Assembly: GCA_013002375.1 (NCBI GenBank)
Contig: JABDJW010000050.1
Location: 1-10,052 of the forward strand
From: Acidimicrobiales bacterium
GTDB taxonomy: Bacteria; Actinomycetota; Acidimicrobiia; Acidimicrobiales; SHLQ01
DNA length: 10,052 nucleotides
Reading direction: 5' to 3'
This document shows, in pieces, positions 7,021 to 10,052 of this stretch. A program made the translations under genes and the position numbers. Position 1 is the first letter of the stretch; the number at the start of each line of letters is the position of its first letter. Under the pieces are notes generated by a model. It saw nothing but the letters and a program-made list of their open reading frames with translations. It did not search any database and was not told where the DNA came from.

Positions 7021-7088
7021 GAACTCGCGGAGTCCAGCGCGGACCTGACCCCAGGGGGTCGCGGGGTCCAACGTAGACCTGACCCCAG
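7021..7088 (-). repeat. Two 34-bp tandem repeat copies
   Basis: Read on the - strand, 7088-7055 and 7054-7021 are consecutive 34-base units that agree at about 27 positions. Both begin CTGGGGTCAGGTC and share GGAC and CCGCGA further in. The first unit contains the right arm of the 22-bp inverted repeat; the copy at 6884 is a third, inverted relative. One short unit is thus present three times within about 200 bases. Confidence 0.65.
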
Positions 7089-7127
7089 GGCGTGGACCGC
7101 AGACCCTACGGCAGACCGCCTCGGCGG

Positions 7128-7886
7128 TTACCCGGTGAGTTTGTGGAGGGCGCTGCGGTAGAAGGCGAAGGCCGCCTCGCGAGGATCATCGGCCAAGCAC
7201 AGCTCGGCGAAGGAGAGGCTGGCGCCGGTGAACGCCGACTCGTTCCAGAACGGGTCGCTCCGGTCGACGTCGGCCCAGGCCCCCACGTACAGATAGGGCT
7301 CCGGGTGCGCAGCGTCGCCCGGCGATGCCCCGTACGTGGCTCGCTGGCCCGCATCTTGGTCGCCGATCTCGAGCGCCGGATCGAAGTGGCCCGGCCAGAG
7401 CTGGATCGGGCTCACCTCGGCCGCGAGGGGATCGGCTCCGATGCGGCGCAGGCTTTCGACCGCAAGCCCGTACCACGCATCGAGAAAGCCGGTGAGTTCG
7501 GCATCGACCCGCAGCTCGACGTCGACGTCGCCGAGCTCGGGGCTGTCGTGTTCGGCACCGGTCGTGCCCGGTTCGATGCCGACGAACTGCGCAGCGGCGC
7601 GCAGTGTGGTGATGGGGGAGCGCCGCTCCGCTCCGTCGGCTTCGTGGATGAGCTCGCCCTCGGCCACCCGGACCCGTTCGTTGTCACCGAACACCGGCGT
7701 GCCGAAGCCTCCGGCCAGATAGCGCAAACCGAACCGTTCGGCCTTGGCGTGACGAGCCTCGGCGACCACCGCGTAGGCCAGCCGATGAGCATCGTCGCGC
7801 TTGGCTTCGAAATCGGCCGGCAGGGGAGGGAGGGCCGATCCGGTCCATTCGTCATGGTGATATTCATTGGATCGATCGTTGGTCAT
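7128..7886 (-). CDS. Conserved protein of unknown function
   Basis: The product has 252 residues, no signal peptide and no membrane helix, so it is probably cytoplasmic. I do not recognise a characterised function. The segments GGFGTPVFGDNERVRV (59-74), QLWPGHFDPALEIG (about 162-175) and YGASPGDAAHPEPYLYVGAW (about 184-203) resemble an uncharacterised actinobacterial family I recall only from memory. The Trp-Pro-x-His-Phe-Asp and Pro-Glu-Pro-Tyr patterns are what make me choose this strand over the overlapping + strand frame. The C-terminal part (FAELCLADDPREAAFAFYRS) looks helical. The start ATG has no strong ribosome site. It lies 43 bases downstream of the phosphatase gene on the same strand, so the two may share a transcript. 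A perfect 6-bp inverted repeat (7115-7128) touches its stop codon. Confidence 0.75.
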   Translation of the reverse strand: MTNDRSNEYHHDEWTGSALPPLPADFEAKRDDAHRLAYAVVAEARHAKAERFGLRYLAGGFGTPVFGDNERVRVAEGELIHEADGAERRSPITTLRAAAQFVGIEPGTTGAEHDSPELGDVDVELRVDAELTGFLDAWYGLAVESLRRIGADPLAAEVSPIQLWPGHFDPALEIGDQDAGQRATYGASPGDAAHPEPYLYVGAWADVDRSDPFWNESAFTGASLSFAELCLADDPREAAFAFYRSALHKLTG

Positions 7887-7929
7887 GCACTAGCCAACTT
7901 CGCCTCGGCCCGGATTGTTCCCGTACGGG

Positions 7930-8400
7930 TCAGACAACAGCCGTGGGCACGCCGAGGTATTGACCCTGGACGATGTCGCCGCCGTTGACGTCGAGCTTCC
8001 AGATCGAGCCCTTCTCGCAGCCGCGGGCGCCGACGACCCGCATGCCGTCCATCATCAGGGCCCGGATGAGTTCCGGGATGATGTCGCCGTGGCTGCAGGC
8101 CGCGACGGTCATGTCGGCGTATCGGCGGAGCGTCGCCGCGGCGAGTTCGACATCGCTGCCTTCGGTGAACGCAGGGCAGAGTTCGACGTCGATGCCCAGT
8201 CGTTCGCCCAATGGAGTCAACGTTTGCACGCACCGGGTGGCTTGGCTCGAGAGCAGTCGGCTGATTCCGGCATCGGCCAGATGGGCGGCCAGCGCTTCGG
8301 CTTGGAGCACGCCGCGGTCGTCCAACGGGCGTTCGAAGTCGTCCCCGCTCCAGCGAAACCGATCGCCGGCCGCAGCATGGCGGACTACATACAGCGTCAT
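7930..8400 (-). CDS. Histidine phosphatase superfamily protein (SixA / MutT1 C-terminal type)
   Basis: The product has 156 residues and is probably cytoplasmic. The phosphohistidine nucleophile is His8 in YVVRHAAAGDR (4-14). Further family residues are Arg24-Pro25-Leu26 in ERPLDDRG, SSQATRCVQT (51-60) with Arg56, an acidic residue in FTEG (about 80) and the second histidine in ACSHGDIIPELI (101-112). RFRWSGDD after the RHG motif and the ending EKGSIWKLDVNGG...YLG resemble the C-terminal phosphatase domain of mycobacterial MutT1, which acts after a Nudix domain. No Nudix domain is present here. The substrate could be a nucleotide or phosphohistidine and is not determined. I place the start at ATG 8400 because the RHG motif normally lies within ten residues of the N-terminus; the frame is open back to 8520 but that part lacks family features. 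Confidence 0.85.
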   Translation of the reverse strand: MTLYVVRHAAAGDRFRWSGDDFERPLDDRGVLQAEALAAHLADAGISRLLSSQATRCVQTLTPLGERLGIDVELCPAFTEGSDVELAAATLRRYADMTVAACSHGDIIPELIRALMMDGMRVVGARGCEKGSIWKLDVNGGDIVQGQYLGVPTAVV

Positions 8401-8493
8401 CGGAGCGGCCTGGTCACAGACTGGCCACGATAGCGCTGTCGCAAAGCCGAAGCCGACTTGGCTCGGCCCGAATTGGTCCTGGAAGATCCGGTG
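8401..8493. promoter_or_regulatory. Divergent intergenic region, probable back-to-back promoters
   Basis: These 93 bases separate the start of the phosphatase gene (- strand) from the CopD-like gene (+ strand), so both promoters should lie here or just inside the genes. I see no convincing -35/-10 pair. A near-palindrome GATAGCGCTGTC (8429-8440) lies near the middle. GGAAG at 8481-8485 serves as the ribosome site for the + strand gene. Confidence 0.35.
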
Positions 8494-8883
8494 GTGACCA
8501 CGCTTCGGATCTTTCTTCACGTGCTCGGCGCCAGCGTCTGGGTCGGTGGCCAGATCGTGCTCGGTGCGCTCGTGCCGACCCTACGGGGCATCGGCGGAGA
8601 CGCGCCCCAGCGAGCGGCTCGCCAATTCGGCCGGGTGGCATGGCCCTTCTATCTGCTGGTGGTCGCGACCGGGATCTGGAACCTGCTCAAGATCGACGTC
8701 GGTGACCAGGACACCGCGTTCCATGCGACCCTCGGCATCAAACTTCTTTTGGTTGCGCTGAGCGGGGTCGCCGCTTTCGTGCACCAGAGCACCGACAGCC
8801 CGGCCATGCGAGGCGCGACCGGCGCCGGCGGTTTCGCGGCGGGGCTCGGTGCGCTCTATTGCGGCGTCCTGCTGGTGACCTGA
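8494..8883 (+). CDS. Small CopD-like integral membrane protein
   Basis: The product has about 129 residues with four predicted helices (about 3-28, 47-65, 76-97, 107-128). The N-terminal LHVLGASVWVGGQI is typical of the CopD superfamily, in which intramembrane histidines may bind heme or copper. Candidate ligands here are His9 in the first helix, His77 at the start of the third and His97 at its end. CopD-like proteins occur in copper transport and in uncharacterised membrane proteins; I cannot assign copper transport from sequence alone. I prefer GTG 8494, eight bases after GGAAG. GTG 8491 would fit almost as well, and a TTG at 8458 would add 12 residues with no ribosome site. Its neighbours give no functional hint, although a link to the heme and copper proteins of respiration would suit the ccm genes nearby. 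Confidence 0.72.
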   Translation: MTTLRIFLHVLGASVWVGGQIVLGALVPTLRGIGGDAPQRAARQFGRVAWPFYLLVVATGIWNLLKIDVGDQDTAFHATLGIKLLLVALSGVAAFVHQSTDSPAMRGATGAGGFAAGLGALYCGVLLVT

Positions 8884-8900
8884 GAAAGAATTTTCTCTCA
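8881..8900. promoter_or_regulatory. AT-rich imperfect palindrome at the end of the CopD-like gene
   Basis: TGAGAAAGAATTTTCTCTCA is symmetric at 16 of 20 positions, and its first three bases are the stop codon of the CopD-like gene. GAGAAA can pair with TTTCTC around four bases. It may be a weak terminator or an operator for the downstream DUF4397 gene. The rest of the leader (8901-8988) contains TAAATT (8929-8934) and CATATG (8940-8945) as possible -10-like stretches, without a clear -35 box. Confidence 0.3.
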
Positions 8901-8988
8901 ATCTGCATCCAAGCCGCCGTACCGGTCGTAAATTCTTCACATATGCGGGCATCCCGTCCGCCGATGTCTTCCAAGGAGACGACCTGTC

Positions 8989-9783
8989 ATGAAGAAGATC
9001 ACCCTGGCCCTGGCGATGATGTTCGCCCTCCTGGCGGCACTCGTTGGCCCGGCCAACGCCCAAGATGGTGCTCGCATCCATCTCCTTCACGGGATTCCCG
9101 ATGTCGATGTCGATGTCGAGGCCGGTGGCGCAAACGTCATCGAAGGGTTCAGCTTCGGCGACACCCAGGACCTGTCCTCGCTGGCCGGTAGCACCCTCGA
9201 GGGTCTGAAGGTCAAGGCCGCAGGCACTGACACTGTCGCCATCGATGCCGGCGACGTCGCGCTGCCGGCCGCCGGCAACTTCACCGCGGTCGCTCACCTC
9301 GATGCCGACGGCGTGCCCGCCCTCACCGTGTTCGAGAACGACACTTCCACCATCGCCGCCGGAGAGGGCCGCTTGGTCGTCCGCCACGCGGCTGCCGCCC
9401 CTGAGGTCGACATCCTGGCCGATGGCGCCGTCGCCTTCGCCGCGGTGCCGAATGGCGCCGAAGGAAGCATCGATCTTCCGGCCGGCACCATCTCGGCTTC
9501 AGTCGTTCCCGCCGGTGCGACCGAGCCCGTCGTGATCGGCCCGGCCGATCTCCCGATCACCGAAGGCTCCTCGCTGACGGTCTACGCCGTGGGCTCGCTC
9601 GACGGCGAAACCCTCACCGTCCTCACCGAGTCGATCGACGGCCTGGGTTCGGCCCCGGCCGCCGTGAACACCGGCAACAGCCCGATCGAATCCTCGAGCG
9701 GTGCGAATACCCTGTTGCTGCTCGGTCTGGCCCTGGCCCTCGCGGCTGCCGGCTCCACCGTCCTGGTTGCGGCCCGCCGGTAG
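8989..9783 (+). CDS. Secreted DUF4397 protein with C-terminal membrane anchor
   Basis: The product has 264 residues. It has a clear signal peptide: Lys2-Lys3, a hydrophobic core, and a predicted cut after ANA (24). Two related domains follow, at about 28-116 (starting ARIHLLHGIPDVDVDVEAGG) and about 127-215 (starting GRLVVRHAAAAPEVDILADG), both in the DUF4397 style whose function is unknown. The mature part is acidic and poor in Lys and Cys, as in extracellular proteins. The C-terminus has PAAVNTGNSP (223-232), a linker, a hydrophobic helix (about 241-261) and the tail AARR. This layout resembles a wall-sorting signal, although no canonical LPxTG or LAxTG is present; simple membrane anchoring is equally possible. 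ATG 8989 has AAGGAG ten bases upstream. A long hairpin follows its stop, before the lipoprotein gene. Confidence 0.88.
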   Translation: MKKITLALAMMFALLAALVGPANAQDGARIHLLHGIPDVDVDVEAGGANVIEGFSFGDTQDLSSLAGSTLEGLKVKAAGTDTVAIDAGDVALPAAGNFTAVAHLDADGVPALTVFENDTSTIAAGEGRLVVRHAAAAPEVDILADGAVAFAAVPNGAEGSIDLPAGTISASVVPAGATEPVVIGPADLPITEGSSLTVYAVGSLDGETLTVLTESIDGLGSAPAAVNTGNSPIESSSGANTLLLLGLALALAAAGSTVLVAARR

Positions 9784-9789
9784 CAGCCG

Positions 9790-9851
9790 TCCGGCGAGCC
9801 GACCGACGCTGCTTCTCACCTCCCGCCGAGAAGTCCAGTCGGCTCGCCGGA
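9790..9851 (+). terminator. Long nested hairpin after the DUF4397 gene
   Basis: TCCGGCGAGCCGAC (9790-9803) is the exact reverse complement of 9838-9851, a perfect 14-bp stem. Inside the 34-base loop CTTCTC (9812-9817) pairs with GAGAAG (9828-9833). It begins six bases after the TAG stop. No T-tract follows, so it is either a T-less actinobacterial-style terminator or an mRNA-protecting or attenuating structure between the two genes. Confidence 0.6.
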
Positions 9852-9869
9852 TCACTATCCCCCCACCCC

Positions 9870-10052
9870 GTGACCACCGTGAACTCACTGCCCTTCTTGC
9901 GTCGGGCGCTGACGTTCACGGTGGTCGCCGTTTTGCTGCTGGCCGGTTGTGCGAGCTCGACCGCCCAGCCTGCTGCCCCGCCGATCAGCGCCGAGACGTC
10001 GACAGGGTCCTCGGTGACAGGGTCCTCGGCAGCAGGGTCCTCGGTGACAGGG
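9870..10052 (+). CDS. Lipoprotein, N-terminal part only (possibly a class F sortase)
   Basis: From GTG 9870 the frame stays open for 61 codons to the window end. The N-terminus has Arg11-Arg12, a hydrophobic segment (13-26) and a lipobox LLAGC with Cys27, so it is exported and probably lipidated. Then follow CASSTAQPAAPPIS and a Gly/Ser/Thr-rich stretch from 15-bp repeats. No catalytic domain is reached. In actinobacteria a DUF4397 gene is, as I recall, often followed by a class F sortase with such an N-terminus. That suggests one here, but the sequence in hand cannot show it. No ribosome site precedes the GTG (the stretch is CCCCCCACCCC), so translation may be leaderless, coupled, or start elsewhere, for example at GTG 9879. 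Confidence 0.7.
   Translation, partial: MTTVNSLPFLRRALTFTVVAVLLLAGCASSTAQPAAPPISAETSTGSSVTGSSAAGSSVTG
9872..9926. repeat. 13-bp perfect inverted repeat across the lipoprotein gene start
   Basis: GACCACCGTGAAC (9872-9884) is the exact reverse complement of 9914-9926, with 29 bases between. The left arm begins with the last base of the GTG start codon and contains the alternative GTG at 9879. In mRNA the stem would bury the start region; in DNA it could be an operator. Confidence 0.55.
10005..10052 (+). repeat. 15-bp tandem repeat in the lipoprotein linker
   Basis: Three units (10005-10019, 10020-10034, 10035-10049) and the first three bases of a fourth are visible. Units one and three are identical (GGGTCCTCGGTGACA); the second differs at three bases. 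They encode GSSVT, GSSAA, GSSVT. The array runs off the window, so its full length is unknown. It forms a flexible linker after the lipid anchor and could vary in copy number. Confidence 0.85.

Larger units (their letters stand above)
6884..7086. repeat. 203-bp block bounded by a perfect 22-bp inverted repeat (REP-like or miniature element)
   Basis: Positions 6884-6905 are the exact reverse complement of 7065-7086; both ends begin with GGGGTCAGG when read inward. Each arm also folds on itself (GGTCTA with TGGACC around a three-base loop, one G-U pair). The block lies between two convergent genes, 15 bases after the ccmI stop and 41 bases before the stop of the opposing gene. No open reading frame of substance lies inside. 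Such arrangements are typical of REP/BIME-like repeats or miniature non-autonomous elements mobilised in trans. I see no clear target-site duplication, and no other copy can be seen in this window. Confidence 0.6.

Noticed and set aside
6876..7095. Target-site duplication flanking the 203-bp inverted-repeat block
   Set aside because: The bases outside the two arms (AAA on the left, AGG on the right) do not match, so insertion by a classical DDE transposase is not supported.
7920..7929. 10-bp perfect palindrome CCCGTACGGG between the two - strand genes
   Set aside because: It is short enough to occur by chance in GC-rich DNA, has no T-tract, and has no second copy in the window.
7092..7988. 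A 298-residue open frame on the + strand
   Set aside because: It overlaps the repeat block and runs opposite two - strand genes whose products show recognisable conserved motifs. Its own product shows none.
8401..8520. A 40-residue N-terminal extension of the phosphatase
   Set aside because: The RHG motif should lie near the N-terminus. The extension has no family features and would overlap the start of the divergent CopD-like gene.
10005..10052. Possible CRISPR-like array at the right edge
   Set aside because: The units are contiguous without spacers, only 15 bp long and in frame with a coding sequence, so it is a coding tandem repeat.

Overview
The window is GC-rich, gene-dense bacterial DNA, probably from a high-GC actinobacterium. 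I favour Acidimicrobiia (Ilumatobacter-like), for three reasons: a MutT1-type histidine phosphatase domain, a secreted DUF4397 protein followed by a small lipoprotein gene, and GTG/TTG starts with GGAGG-type ribosome sites. This placement is inference from protein style, not a database result.

Positions 1-6868 hold a nearly complete System I (Ccm) cytochrome c maturation operon on the + strand: ccmA (5' end cut off by the window), ccmB, ccmC, ccmE, ccmF, ccmG, ccmH and a ccmI-like TPR gene. Every junction overlaps by 4 or 11 bases or is separated by at most 4 bases, so it is probably one translationally coupled transcript whose promoter lies left of the window. CcmA, CcmB and CcmC load heme onto the periplasmic chaperone CcmE. 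CcmF and CcmH attach heme to apocytochrome. CcmG and CcmH handle the CXXCH thiols, and CcmI holds the apocytochrome. No separate ccmD exists; the extra C-terminal helix of CcmC looks like a fused CcmD. Most well-known actinobacteria use System II (CcsA/ResB), so a full Ccm operon is informative about lineage.

Positions 6869-7127 are a convergent intergenic region holding a 203-bp block bounded by a perfect 22-bp inverted repeat, with two 34-bp tandem copies at its right end and two internal dyads. It resembles a REP-like or miniature non-autonomous element.

Positions 7128-8400 (- strand) hold two genes, probably co-transcribed: a histidine phosphatase resembling the C-terminal domain of mycobacterial MutT1, and a conserved protein of unknown function. 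Diverging from them at 8494 is a small four-helix CopD-like membrane protein.

Positions 8989-10052 hold a secreted two-repeat DUF4397 protein with a C-terminal membrane anchor, followed by the start of a lipoprotein gene cut by the window end. Two long perfect inverted repeats lie between and across these genes. One follows the DUF4397 stop codon; the other covers the start of the lipoprotein gene. They could set the relative expression of the pair.
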